Shown: positions 15,438 through 24,086, counted from the stretch's first letter. The stretch is 64,000 nt of DNA from Lachnocurva sp029100405 (GCA_046263755.1 JBJYZC010000005.1:62001-126000); one strand, 5' to 3'. Notes: generated from the letters alone by a model not told the origin. Numbers and translations: made by a program.

Positions 15438-16316
15438 GTGACCTTATTATCTTATGAAATTTTTCAAACTATCATTGAACAGGGCTCTTTTGCAAAAGCT
15501 GCTCAGCTTCTGCATTTAACCCCCTCTGCCGTCAGCCATTCCATCTCTTCCATGGAGGAGGAAATCGGCTTTCCTCTCTTTATCAGAAATAAGAATGGGG
15601 TTCAGCTTACCAGTGCCGGTGAGCAGATCAGTCCCTATCTCCAGAAAATCGTCCAGGCTAATACCAGCCTGTTACAAACGGTAGCTCAGATGAAGGGACT
15701 GCAGACAGGAACCGTCAAAATCGGCTGTGTCAATTCGGTCTGCATCGCCTGGATGCCTGCCATCATTGAATCCTTCTCTGAGCTCCATCCCCAGATTGAA
15801 CTGGATGTCTATCAGGGATCTTATACTGATGTTGTCGCCTGGGTCAGAAATGGCGTCATAGATATCGGAATCGTCAGTGATGCGGTCGATGACGGTCTTC
15901 CCTTCATCCCGCTCTTCCACGATCCTCTGGTCTGTGTAACGCCCAAGGGTTATTTCCCTAAGAAAACGAAGACCATTACCCCGGCAGATTTAAAAAACCA
16001 GCCTTTTGTCATTCAGCAGGACAGCTGTGACGTAGATGTCATTAATTACCTCACTGACTACAAGCTGGACGTACGTGCTCACTGCCATATTCTGGATGAC
16101 CAATCCGCACTGGCTATGGTGGAGTGTGGAGCAGGGATTTCGATCATGCCAGAGATGATCATCAAGAACATTGTCCGAAAGGTCGACATTTTCCCCTTGA
16201 ATCCGGAACAGCACCGGACTCTAGGCATTTTGTCACTGAATCCGGACTTCCTGTCCCCGGCTTCCGCTGTCATGGTAGCTCATATCAAGAACATGCTGAA
16301 GGAAGGGAAGATCTGA
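15438..16316 (+). CDS. LysR-family transcriptional regulator
   Basis: The protein has 292 residues. The N-terminal winged helix-turn-helix is typical (SFAKAAQLLHLTPSAVSHSISSMEEEIG, residues about 17-44), followed by the effector-binding domain with the GTVKIGCVNS start and a C-terminal AGISIMPEMI stretch. LysR proteins bind DNA as tetramers and respond to a small co-inducer. The start codon is GTG with AGGAGA seven bases upstream. No divergent target gene is present on the minus strand, which is unusual for the family, so its regulon cannot be guessed. A terminator lies at 16644. Confidence 0.93.
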   Translation: MTLLSYEIFQTIIEQGSFAKAAQLLHLTPSAVSHSISSMEEEIGFPLFIRNKNGVQLTSAGEQISPYLQKIVQANTSLLQTVAQMKGLQTGTVKIGCVNSVCIAWMPAIIESFSELHPQIELDVYQGSYTDVVAWVRNGVIDIGIVSDAVDDGLPFIPLFHDPLVCVTPKGYFPKKTKTITPADLKNQPFVIQQDSCDVDVINYLTDYKLDVRAHCHILDDQSALAMVECGAGISIMPEMIIKNIVRKVDIFPLNPEQHRTLGILSLNPDFLSPASAVMVAHIKNMLKEGKI

Positions 16317-16341
16317 CTGAAAACAAACCCAATTCAGGGAA

Positions 16342-16610
16342 ATAGGCCTCGATCCGGGGCCTATTATCGTAATACAGACTCTTTCTCAAAATCACGACAG
16401 TTTCCGATCCTTCGAGGCCCCAATCCGGAGCCAATTATCGTAATACAGACCCTTTTTCAAAATTACGATAGTAAAGCCCGGCTTTCACTATCGTAAAAAT
16501 GCAGATCACTTCCTATTATGATAAATCCTCGCGGAAGGAGGTTTGAAACTATCGTATTTCCAAAACCTCGGTCCTATTACGATATTTACCGGCGATAGTC
16601 CTGCTAAAAA
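16342..16610. repeat. Intergenic cluster of TATCGTAA/TTACGATA motifs and an 88-bp direct repeat
   Basis: Two imperfect copies of a segment containing ATTATCGTAATACAGAC and TTTTTCAAAATTACGATAGT lie at about 16346-16416 and 16428-16472. The ACTATCGTAA motif or its complement then recurs at about 16489, 16515, 16549, 16577 and 16593 in both orientations. The motif can pair with itself in many combinations. No ORF is supported. Confidence 0.7.
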
Positions 16611-16643
16611 CTTTTTAGCTTTCATAAGCTTAACAAAAACAAA

Positions 16644-16682
16644 GCCCCCGGCTTCAGACACCTTGAAGCCGAGGGCATTTTA
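16644..16682. terminator. Terminator behind the LysR-family gene
   Basis: GCCCCCGGCTTCA and TGAAGCCGAGGGC form a 13-bp stem with one mismatch; ATTTTATA follows on the plus strand and TTTGTTTTTG on the minus strand. It may also stop leftward transcription from the MCP gene. Confidence 0.85.
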
Positions 16683-16720
16683 TATACTACATATCGTATG
16701 ACGGGGGTGCAATAAGTCTT

Positions 16721-16950
16721 GCCACTAAGCATGTTTGGCAGCAGTTGACACTGTAATCATTGGTCTAGCCGCTAAACGTGCTTGGCAGCAGTTGACACTA
16801 TAATCATTGGTCTTGCCACTAAGCATGCTTGGCGGCAGTTGATACTGTAATCATTGGTCTTGCCGCTAAACATGCTTGGCAGCAGTTGACACTGTAATCA
16901 TTGGTCTTGTCGCTAAACATGCTTGGCAGCAGACAGTTGACACTGTAATC
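16721..16950. repeat. 47-bp tandem array, five copies, abutting the MCP stop codon
   Basis: Units start at 16721, 16768, 16815, 16862 and 16909, exactly 47 bases apart, each containing a GCTAAACATGCTTGGCAGCA-type segment and GTTGACACTGTAATCATTGG. The last unit has a four-base duplication (CAGACAG). The array ends three bases before the MCP stop codon. There are no unique spacers, so this is not a CRISPR. The TTGACACTGTAA core also occurs once at 8316. Confidence 0.93.
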
Positions 16951-16952
16951 CT

Positions 16953-19514
16953 TTAATACTTGTCATCTGAGAAAGACCAGTTTGCTGCCCCAGCGTCGGA
17001 ATTCTGTGCAGCATCTGCATTTGCATCTACAGATCCATCGAGACCTTTGCCGGAATTTGCTTCCGTTTTCATCTTTAGATCGTCCGGGTTGTATCCACCC
17101 ATTCCATCCGTAAGATCCCTAGTATCCGAATCATTCGTGACAGCCGGATCATCCAAGCCATCCGTGACAGCCACAGCATCCGAATCATTCGTGACAGCCG
17201 TATCATCCAAATCATCCGTGGTAGCCATAGTATCCGAAACATCCGGATCAGTCAGATCGTCTGAAGCAGGATTTTGATCCATCTCCCGGTCTGCTCCTTC
17301 AGCCGCATCCTTAGTCAATTTAAAAGTGCCAACCATGGCCTGCATGTTTTCCGCCTGAGCTGACAATTCTTCCGCTGCAGCTGCGCTTTCTTCTGCTGTT
17401 GCAGAGTTGGTCTGTACAACAGCGGAAATCTGATCCAAGCCCTTGGTGATTTGACCGACGCCGGTGCTCTGCTCCTTCGAAGCAGTTGTGATCTCATTGA
17501 TCAATTCGATGACCTTATTGGTATCGGTAGAAACAGACTGCAGAGATTCTGCGGTTTCTCTGGTGATCTCATCGCCGTTTGAAACGGATCTTACCGTATC
17601 CTGAATCAAAGCAGCGGTGGACTGTGCCGCCTGAGCGGACTTATTGGCAAGATTTCCAACTTCATCTGCAACTACGGCAAATCCCTTGCCGGCTGCTCCT
17701 GCACGGGCAGCTTCGATCGAAGCATTCAAAGCAAGAATGTTGGTCTGGAATGCAATATCATCAATGGTCTTAATGATCTTATTGATCTCCTCTGCCTTGG
17801 CTGTGATATCACTCATGGCAGCTGACATCTCTTCCATCTTTTCATTCGACAGAGCAACCGCTTTCCCGGCTTCCAGAGAGAGATTGGATGCCTCCTCGGC
17901 TCTCTTTGCCGTCTCGTTGATCTTGACAGAGATGTTGCTCATCGTGGTAGAAAGTTCTTCTACGGAAGAAGCCTGCTCCGTAGATCCCTGAGCCAGAGCC
18001 TGGGCTCCGGATGCAACCTGTCCTGCTCCTCCGGCCACCTGATCTGCCGAGTTCTGGATCTCATTCATCGTAGCATTCAATCCCAGCGTGATCATTCGGA
18101 TAGACTCCAGCATCGGTCTATATTCACCAATATAGATCCGCTCTTCTTCACTGCTGATTTCTTCTTCTGTTACGAGATCGCCGTCTGCAATACGATCCAG
18201 CTTGTTCTGCAGGTCCTCAATAATCTTCCGCAGGCGGTCAACCATGTTCTGCATGGAATCTCTGAGTCTTCCAATCTCATCATCCTTTTTGTAGGTCATA
18301 GAGATGTCAAAGGAACCCTTAGCCATGGTTTCCGCAACTCCTGCGACCTCAGACAGAGGCTGTAAGGTACGCTTCAAAAGTCTGCTGATCAAGAAGAATA
18401 TCAGAAGGATGGCAACCAGTGCCAGAGCTGACATAAATACGCCAACCGTTTTCTCACTCTTTACATATTCGTCATAATTAATAGATGTCTGAACCCACCA
18501 GATCTCATCTCCGACCTTGACCGGGTTAAATGCTCTGACTTTATGATAACCGGCACTTTTGGTCTCTGTCATGAATTCCTTGCCAATCGACATTTCCGAA
18601 TTGATGGATTTTGCGGTTGTTTTATCGAAAAAGGAATCGAATCTCTTTCCAATGGAATCTGCAAAACTGGAATATACCTCAACACCATTATTATTAATGA
18701 CATCCAGAAGCATAGAGGAATAGGAACTTCCCTCACTGTCAATTTTAAAGGCATCCGCATTCAGGTCGACAAGCACAAGGCCAATGACCTTGTCTCCCCT
18801 GCCCACACTTCCATCCGGAGACATTTTCACGGGGATAGCTCCGGTTACCGTCTTCTGCTTGGAATACTGACTTTTGTAGGGGTTTGAGAAAGTGATTCTG
18901 CCGCTCTTCAGCGCTTTGCTTGCATAATCATTTTTTTTGATGACATCCCCTGTAATCTCGCTGGCTTTCCCTGACTGGACTTGCGCTTCGGAAACAATCA
19001 TGCCGTAATCCTTCAGCCCCTGAGAAGGGAAATCCGATGTGAGGTAGATGCCTGCGCTGCTGTAAGCGTGCTTCTCTTGCCTGAAATAGGAAAAGAGACT
19101 GGCGGAGAGGACAGACTCAGCCCTCTCTTCTGCCATATTGAGCACCCTTCCTTCCATTACTTCACTCGGAATGGTCCGATTGCTGTCATCTGCTGTCACA
19201 GCCTGACGGGCCACCTGATCCAGGCCAGCCTCCAGCGGTGTGGCAATGGAAATTGCAGAGGCTGTGACATTGGTGATCTCCAGAGCATTTTTCCTGGAAA
19301 TATCGACCAGGCCCTGCCTCGTCTCTTTCCGGATCATATTGCCGGCCATGCCGACAGCGGTAGCAATCAAAAGCACAATCACGATCAAAAAAGTGAGGCA
19401 GATCCTCATACTGATCGTATAGCGAAGACTGTTTTTCAACTTTTTCCTTGTTTTCTTTCGTCCTGCAGACAACTGATTTACATCTGCTTTGGTCTTTTCT
19501 GACTTAAATTTCAT
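16953..19514 (-). CDS. Methyl-accepting chemotaxis protein with acidic repeat tail
   Basis: A transmembrane chemoreceptor of 853 residues. There is a basic cytoplasmic start, TM1 at about 36-60, an extracytoplasmic sensor of about 290 residues (Cache-like by size and position), TM2 near 355-378 and a HAMP domain. The signalling domain has the conserved tip QTNILALNASIEAARAGAAG. After the signalling helices comes an unusual 120-residue Asp/Thr-rich tail with degenerate repeats of the VTNDSD/VTDGLDDPA kind. The ATG at 19514 follows GGAGGATC. The gene lies 41 bases after the Ser/Lys-rich gene with no terminator between, so it is probably read from the sigma-28-like promoter at 21396. The ligand is unknown. 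Confidence 0.93.
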   Translation of the reverse strand: MKFKSEKTKADVNQLSAGRKKTRKKLKNSLRYTISMRICLTFLIVIVLLIATAVGMAGNMIRKETRQGLVDISRKNALEITNVTASAISIATPLEAGLDQVARQAVTADDSNRTIPSEVMEGRVLNMAEERAESVLSASLFSYFRQEKHAYSSAGIYLTSDFPSQGLKDYGMIVSEAQVQSGKASEITGDVIKKNDYASKALKSGRITFSNPYKSQYSKQKTVTGAIPVKMSPDGSVGRGDKVIGLVLVDLNADAFKIDSEGSSYSSMLLDVINNNGVEVYSSFADSIGKRFDSFFDKTTAKSINSEMSIGKEFMTETKSAGYHKVRAFNPVKVGDEIWWVQTSINYDEYVKSEKTVGVFMSALALVAILLIFFLISRLLKRTLQPLSEVAGVAETMAKGSFDISMTYKKDDEIGRLRDSMQNMVDRLRKIIEDLQNKLDRIADGDLVTEEEISSEEERIYIGEYRPMLESIRMITLGLNATMNEIQNSADQVAGGAGQVASGAQALAQGSTEQASSVEELSTTMSNISVKINETAKRAEEASNLSLEAGKAVALSNEKMEEMSAAMSDITAKAEEINKIIKTIDDIAFQTNILALNASIEAARAGAAGKGFAVVADEVGNLANKSAQAAQSTAALIQDTVRSVSNGDEITRETAESLQSVSTDTNKVIELINEITTASKEQSTGVGQITKGLDQISAVVQTNSATAEESAAAAEELSAQAENMQAMVGTFKLTKDAAEGADREMDQNPASDDLTDPDVSDTMATTDDLDDTAVTNDSDAVAVTDGLDDPAVTNDSDTRDLTDGMGGYNPDDLKMKTEANSGKGLDGSVDANADAAQNSDAGAANWSFSDDKY

Positions 19515-19555
19515 GAATAGATCCTCCATATATGATATGCAAATATAGACCGTTT

Positions 19556-20413
19556 TTAAGAATTTCCGCTGCTCTGATCCCTATCATCGGAATCCATAGG
19601 ATTCTCCATGCCTTCCTCAGCGCTTTCCTGGTTTTCAGCCTTCTTCCTCTTCCATCGTCGGATCAGGAAAATAACAGCAAAACCGTTCACAAGAATCAAA
19701 ACAGCCAAAATAAGAAGAAGCATCCGTATCAGTGAGGAAAAATCCTGCGGTAATTTGGAAGTGATGCCGGTATTGGACTTCTTCCCATTCTGTGCAGAAG
19801 CTGCTTTCCCCTTCGAACTCTTCTTCTCTGTACTTTTCGAAGCAGATTTCTTTGCATCATTCGAAGAAGATGTTTTTTCGTCACTGGAAGACTCATTTTC
19901 CTTACTACTCTTTGTCTCAGCGGACGAATCTTTTTCTGAGCTGGAAGATTTCTTCTCGTCCGTATTGGATGTCTTCTTATCAGATGTCTTCATATTAGAA
20001 GTCTTCTCAGACGTCTTCTTATCAGATGTCTTCTTATTGGAAGTTTTCTTACCAGACGATTTCGATGCGGAATCTTTGGAATCCGAATTCGTTGATTTAG
20101 ATGATTTGGCAGTTTTTGAACTATCCTTGTCCGATGAATCTGCATCGGACTTTTGATCGGATGAACTGTCGGAATTGCCGGAGGAATCCGATGAATTCTC
20201 ATCAGAATTTCCGTCCGAAGTTTTCCCTTCGGAATAAAAGGGCGTCTCGCCCTCGATCACATTCCCATCTTCATCCACAGTCTGAAAGTATTGATTGATC
20301 AGATTCTTTCGATCCTGGTCCGGATCTTCCGCGTGAACCGGAAGATCAAAAGCCAGAATCAAATTGAGAGACAAAAGGATCAGCCCAATTTTATTTGGGA
20401 GATTTCTTTTCAT
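19556..20413 (-). CDS. Exported, membrane-anchored Ser/Lys-rich protein of unknown function
   Basis: No family recognised. The 285-residue protein has a clear signal peptide (hydrophobic ILLSLNLILAFDL, likely cleavage after VHA near residue 28), then a short folded-looking part (RKNLINQYFQTVDEDGNV). About 130 residues of low-complexity Ser/Lys/Asp/Thr follow with KKTSDKKTS-like repeats, then a C-terminal membrane helix (about 228-252) and a charged cytoplasmic tail. It may be a surface stalk or spacer. It overlaps the upstream DUF5610-like gene by four bases (ATGA), showing translational coupling, and sits in a sigma-28-like operon that ends with a chemoreceptor gene. A link to motility is inference from that context. 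Confidence 0.75.
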   Translation of the reverse strand: MKRNLPNKIGLILLSLNLILAFDLPVHAEDPDQDRKNLINQYFQTVDEDGNVIEGETPFYSEGKTSDGNSDENSSDSSGNSDSSSDQKSDADSSDKDSSKTAKSSKSTNSDSKDSASKSSGKKTSNKKTSDKKTSEKTSNMKTSDKKTSNTDEKKSSSSEKDSSAETKSSKENESSSDEKTSSSNDAKKSASKSTEKKSSKGKAASAQNGKKSNTGITSKLPQDFSSLIRMLLLILAVLILVNGFAVIFLIRRWKRKKAENQESAEEGMENPMDSDDRDQSSGNS

Positions 20414-21252
20414 AGAGTCGCCTCTTGGTCACTTGATTTGGTCTTTGAATCATAATAATCCTGAAACATCTGATTTGTCTTCTCCAAAGTCTTCTGACAG
20501 ATCTCAGGCAGTTCCTTGCCCCAGGCTTCTTCTGCTTCTTTGAAGCCACGAGCGATGCCTTCCTGCATGGTCTTCATTTTATCTGCATCATCTCCGACTA
20601 AAGCCGCAGCAAAGTCAAAAAGTCTCTGGGCTGTATTTTGAATTCCGAAATAGCCGTCCTCCGAAATACTTGCCTCTGCCTCTGCCTTGGTAGCTGCATC
20701 CACGGTATAATTTCCGCTGGCCAGAAAATGCCAGATACCGTTATTATCCACACTAGGCTGAGCATTGGCATTCTCATAAGCACTTGCCTGATAGCCGAGA
20801 GATTTCCGCACCATCTGAATGAACTGCTGCTGAGCAGCTTTCTGCTCTTCTTCCAAGCGGCTGACCAAATCTGCCCTTTCCGAGGCGGTCATCTTCATGA
20901 CATCTCTTGCGCTCGTATTATTGACATCTGCAGCAATGGTCTGGTTTTTCCTGTTGGAATTCGATTCGAAAGCTCTTATATCAGAAGTTTCTTCATTCTT
21001 TGCTTCTCCGATGGGATTTCCCTTCGTACTGTTTTGGGTATGAACCTGGTTCAGGTTCGAAAGGTCTCCCTTCTTATCGGAATCGGAGCGAATATAGACA
21101 TCCTTAGGATCCGAAGGAGTCGTCCCTTTTTGGCCTTCTTTCAGCTGAAGGGCGAATCGTCCATTGCTCTTCTTGGCCTCATCGTTTTCCTTCTTCTGAA
21201 CCTTATTTAAATTGTATTCCGCATTTAAGTATCCGGCGATTCCTAATGACAT
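20410..21252 (-). CDS. DUF5610-like protein in a sigma-28-type operon
   Basis: The protein has 280 residues with no signal peptide or membrane span. The first half is polar and poorly conserved-looking. The second half contains SEDGYFGIQNTAQRLFDFAA, GDDADKMKTMQEGIARGF and WGKELPEICQKT, a pattern I associate with DUF5610 and the so-called hydrogenase-4 component G-like proteins often found in flagellated bacteria; that match is from memory and uncertain. The absence of a Sec signal while the next gene has one suggests a cytoplasmic or flagellum-exported partner. It is first in an operon with the Ser/Lys-rich protein and an MCP, driven from 21396-21422. Function unknown. Confidence 0.7.
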   Translation of the reverse strand: MSLGIAGYLNAEYNLNKVQKKENDEAKKSNGRFALQLKEGQKGTTPSDPKDVYIRSDSDKKGDLSNLNQVHTQNSTKGNPIGEAKNEETSDIRAFESNSNRKNQTIAADVNNTSARDVMKMTASERADLVSRLEEEQKAAQQQFIQMVRKSLGYQASAYENANAQPSVDNNGIWHFLASGNYTVDAATKAEAEASISEDGYFGIQNTAQRLFDFAAALVGDDADKMKTMQEGIARGFKEAEEAWGKELPEICQKTLEKTNQMFQDYYDSKTKSSDQEATL

Positions 21253-21395
21253 ACTTCCTGTCCTTCTTTCATTTCAAAGACGTCCTCATGAGTGAAACAA
21301 AGCTGTCAAAAGAGCCATTCCTGGCTCATCGCTTGTGAATATCAGTGCAGATATTCCGCATCTATTCACCTGCAAAATGAATTTATCTGTTATAA

Positions 21396-21422
21396 TTATC
21401 GGCAGAAGCTGTCCATACATAA
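21396..21422 (-). promoter_or_regulatory. Sigma-28-type promoter for the DUF5610-like operon
   Basis: On the minus strand CTTAT ends at 21419 and GCCGATAA occupies 21396-21403, with TTAT and GCCGATAA separated by exactly 15 bases. GCCGATAA is the consensus sigma-28 -10 element. Confidence 0.8.
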
Positions 21423-21444
21423 GCATTTAACAAGAAAAGATCAT

Positions 21445-21471
21445 TTATAATCTTTTGACCACAGCCGATAT
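21445..21471 (+). promoter_or_regulatory. Sigma-28-type promoter for the flgB-cheA operon
   Basis: TTAT at 21445-21448 and GCCGATAT at 21464-21471 are separated by 15 bases, the same spacing as the divergent promoter 40 bases away. Confidence 0.75.
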
Positions 21472-21503
21472 TGAATGTGTGAATATCAACGAAAGGATCG
21501 AAA

Positions 21504-21890
21504 ATGAACCATCTTTACGGAAATGATGTCAGCCTGACAGAGAAAACCTTGGATCTCCTTTGGGAGCGTCAGAATGTCACCGCCAACAATATTGCAAATG
21601 TGGATACTCCGGGATTTAAAGCCAGAAGGGTCACTTTTGAAAATGCCCTGGCCGAGTCCATCGGCAGCAGCAGTATGCGGGCAAATGCAAACCACGTCGA
21701 TCGTGCGATTCAGACTTCCGGGGCACGGATTCTGGAAGATCCGTCCGAGTCATCCCGTCTGGATGGAAATAATGTCGATATGGATCAGGAACAGGTTCAA
21801 CTGGTGAAGACCAGCTATGAATATGAAATGATGGTCAATTCCGCCAACAACAGTTTAAAACGCCTGGACTCTGCTGCGAAGTCGTTCTAA
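21504..21890 (+). CDS. flgB: Flagellar basal-body rod protein FlgB
   Basis: FlgB forms part of the proximal rod and is exported by the flagellar type III system. The 128-residue protein has the rod-family N terminus (QNVTANNIANVDTPGFKARR) and the C-terminal helix (VQLVKTSYEYEMMVNSANNS) of FlgB. Length is normal. The ATG has GAAAGGA upstream. It is unusual that flgB is the first gene of the cheA operon, on the opposite strand and about 29 kb from flgC. Flagellar operons normally begin flgB-flgC-fliE. A second flgB beyond the right edge cannot be excluded. Confidence 0.93.
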   Translation: MNHLYGNDVSLTEKTLDLLWERQNVTANNIANVDTPGFKARRVTFENALAESIGSSSMRANANHVDRAIQTSGARILEDPSESSRLDGNNVDMDQEQVQLVKTSYEYEMMVNSANNSLKRLDSAAKSF

Positions 21891-21902
21891 GGAGGATAAT
21901 GT

Positions 21903-24074
21903 ATGGACAGCACAATGGAAGGTATGCTTGAAACATACCTTTTTGAGACCAACGATCTCCTCGATAAACTCGATGAGATGTTGATGAAGGATGAACAGGA
22001 GGGAGATTTCTCAACGGATGACGTAAATGAAATCTTCCGTATCATGCACACGATCAAAGGATCCTCGGCAATGATGGAATTTACATCCATCTCTGTTATT
22101 GCCCATAAAATCGAGGATCTCTTCTTTGTCATCCGGGATAAGGGAATCGACTTTCTGAAGCCCCAGGACAAAAAAGATCTTTTCGATCTCATGTTCCGGT
22201 CAGAGGATTATCTGAGAGGAGAAGTGGAAAAGGTCGAACAAGGCGAAGAATTGAATCAGGATACCAGTGATTTTGAAAAAACCATTGCCGATTTCCTGGT
22301 TCGCATTCAAAAAGATGAGGAAGAAAGCGAAGAAGAGGAGAAATCCCCTGCGAAGGCTCCTGCAGACGAAGCAAATGACAAGGCCAAAGAAACTGCCCCT
22401 GCATCTTCTGCCGAGGCAGCTCAGGGACTCCCGGATGATCCCACAGCCGTAAAGTTCATCCATATCGACCTCGAAGAAGGTATCGGTATGGAAAACCTGC
22501 GTGCCTTCATGATCGTGACTGCTCTCCGGGACTGTGATTTCAACTTCCGGGAATATCCAAAGGATCTTGCTACGAACGCAGGAACTTCACAGACCATTGC
22601 CGATAACGGTTTCTATCTGGCTTTTGACGACAGTGATCAATGTAAGAGCGCCCTTGAAGTATTAAAGAGCCAGGCTCATATCCGTTCTTTCGAAGTGATA
22701 GAAAAGGAAAAGTCCGAGAAAGAAGAGCCGGCTGCTTCAAACGCTTCAAGCGCTTCAAACGCTTCAAATAAAAAATCTGCAGGTGCCCCTACGGCAAGCC
22801 CTGCCAAAGCATCACAAAAAGCTAATAAGCCTGCACATAAGCCGGCACAAACTCAGCAAAATCATGCCCCGATCAAGCAGAGCCTGATCAGTGTCAATCT
22901 GCAGAAACTGGATGCATTACAGAATCTGGTCGGAGAGATCGTAATTACCGAATCCATGGTAACCTCCTCTCCCGTATTAAAAATGCTGCCCCAGGAAGCC
23001 TTCGACAGCTTCACAAAATCAGCAAGACAGCTTCGGAAACTCACCAACGATCTCCAGGATATCTCCATGTCCCTCCGAATGGTCTCTGTCTCCGGCGTCT
23101 TCCAGAAGATGAATCGAATCGTCCGCGATATGACAAAGAAATTGAATAAGGACGTCCGCCTGACTCTGGTCGGTGAAGATACCGAAGTCGACAAGTCCAT
23201 CGTAGACTCCATTCAGGATCCGATCATGCATATCGTCCGGAATTCCATGGACCATGGAATTGAAGATACCAGGGAAGAACGTATCGCTGCAGGCAAGGAC
23301 CCCCAGGGCGAGATCGTGCTTTCGGCAGAACATACCAGTAACGAAGTCATCATCTCCTGCTCCGATGATGGCTATGGCATGGATCCTCAGAAAATGCTTG
23401 ATAAAGCAGAGGAAAAAGGGCTTCTGACCAAGCCAAGAAGCGAGTATTCGGATTCTGAGGCCCTGCATCTCATTCTTCTGCCCGGCTTTTCCACCAACAA
23501 GGAAGTCACCGAGTATTCCGGCCGTGGCGTCGGCATGGACGTGGTAAAGCGAAATGTCGAGTCCGTCGGCGGTACCGTGAAGATCCACAGTGAAAAGGGC
23601 AAGGGAACCACGATCACTCTTAAGATCCCCCTGACTATGGCCATTGTGGACGGCATGAAGATCACTGTCGGCGATAGCATCTTTACCATTCCGATCGCCG
23701 ATATCCAGCAGTCCTTCAAGGTTACCAAGGACGACATCATTCTGGACGAAAACGGCAATGAAATGATCGAGCGCATGGGCGAGTTCTATCCTGTCATCCG
23801 CCTGGACCGTTTCTATGGTATTCCTTCCCTTTATGGAGACAATATCGAGGAAGGAATCATGGTCTGGGTAGAAAGCGGAGACCGGTCCTGCGTCCTCTAT
23901 GTCGACGATCTGATCGGCGAACAGCAGGTTGTAGTAAAGCCTCTCCCGGTTTACTTCAACAGCTTCCGTCTCAAGGACAAGGGAATCAGTGGATGCTCGA
24001 TCCTCGGCGACGGCAACATCTGTATCATTCTGGATATCGCCAACATCTATGCGGCATCCATTGAGAATGCCTGA
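21903..24074 (+). CDS. cheA: Chemotaxis histidine kinase CheA
   Basis: CheA autophosphorylates under receptor control and passes phosphate to CheY. The 723-residue protein has domains in order: HPt with phosphoacceptor His49 (MHTIKGSSAM), an acidic linker, a P2-type CheY-binding region (about 180-270), an Ala/Lys-rich linker, and dimerisation helices (LDALQNLVGEIVITESM). The ATPase domain shows its N box (HIVRNSMDHGIED), DDGYGMD and GRGVGMDVV, and a CheW-like regulatory domain closes the protein. All catalytic boxes are intact. The gene starts 12 bases after flgB and is followed by cheW at 12 bases, so it belongs to the sigma-28-type operon starting at 21445. Confidence 0.97.
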   Translation: MDSTMEGMLETYLFETNDLLDKLDEMLMKDEQEGDFSTDDVNEIFRIMHTIKGSSAMMEFTSISVIAHKIEDLFFVIRDKGIDFLKPQDKKDLFDLMFRSEDYLRGEVEKVEQGEELNQDTSDFEKTIADFLVRIQKDEEESEEEEKSPAKAPADEANDKAKETAPASSAEAAQGLPDDPTAVKFIHIDLEEGIGMENLRAFMIVTALRDCDFNFREYPKDLATNAGTSQTIADNGFYLAFDDSDQCKSALEVLKSQAHIRSFEVIEKEKSEKEEPAASNASSASNASNKKSAGAPTASPAKASQKANKPAHKPAQTQQNHAPIKQSLISVNLQKLDALQNLVGEIVITESMVTSSPVLKMLPQEAFDSFTKSARQLRKLTNDLQDISMSLRMVSVSGVFQKMNRIVRDMTKKLNKDVRLTLVGEDTEVDKSIVDSIQDPIMHIVRNSMDHGIEDTREERIAAGKDPQGEIVLSAEHTSNEVIISCSDDGYGMDPQKMLDKAEEKGLLTKPRSEYSDSEALHLILLPGFSTNKEVTEYSGRGVGMDVVKRNVESVGGTVKIHSEKGKGTTITLKIPLTMAIVDGMKITVGDSIFTIPIADIQQSFKVTKDDIILDENGNEMIERMGEFYPVIRLDRFYGIPSLYGDNIEEGIMVWVESGDRSCVLYVDDLIGEQQVVVKPLPVYFNSFRLKDKGISGCSILGDGNICIILDIANIYAASIENA

Positions 24075-24086
24075 AGGAGGTAGGCA

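Noticed and set aside
16721..16950. CRISPR-like regular repeats
   Set aside because: Units are contiguous and lack unique spacers, and no cas genes are present; it is a plain tandem array.
16953..16990. CheR/CheB docking pentapeptide at the MCP C terminus (NWSF)
   Set aside because: The aromatic spacing is W-x-F, not the needed aromatic-x2-aromatic, and eight more residues follow.
19608..20156. Plus-strand frame opposite the Ser/Lys-rich gene
   Set aside because: Low-complexity antisense of AGC/AAA-rich codons; the minus-strand gene has a signal peptide, anchor and coupled start.
22600..23705. GCCGATA sequences inside cheA
   Set aside because: They are in-frame codons (for example Ala-Asp-Ile, Ala-Asp-Asn) with no -35 partner or internal gene start.
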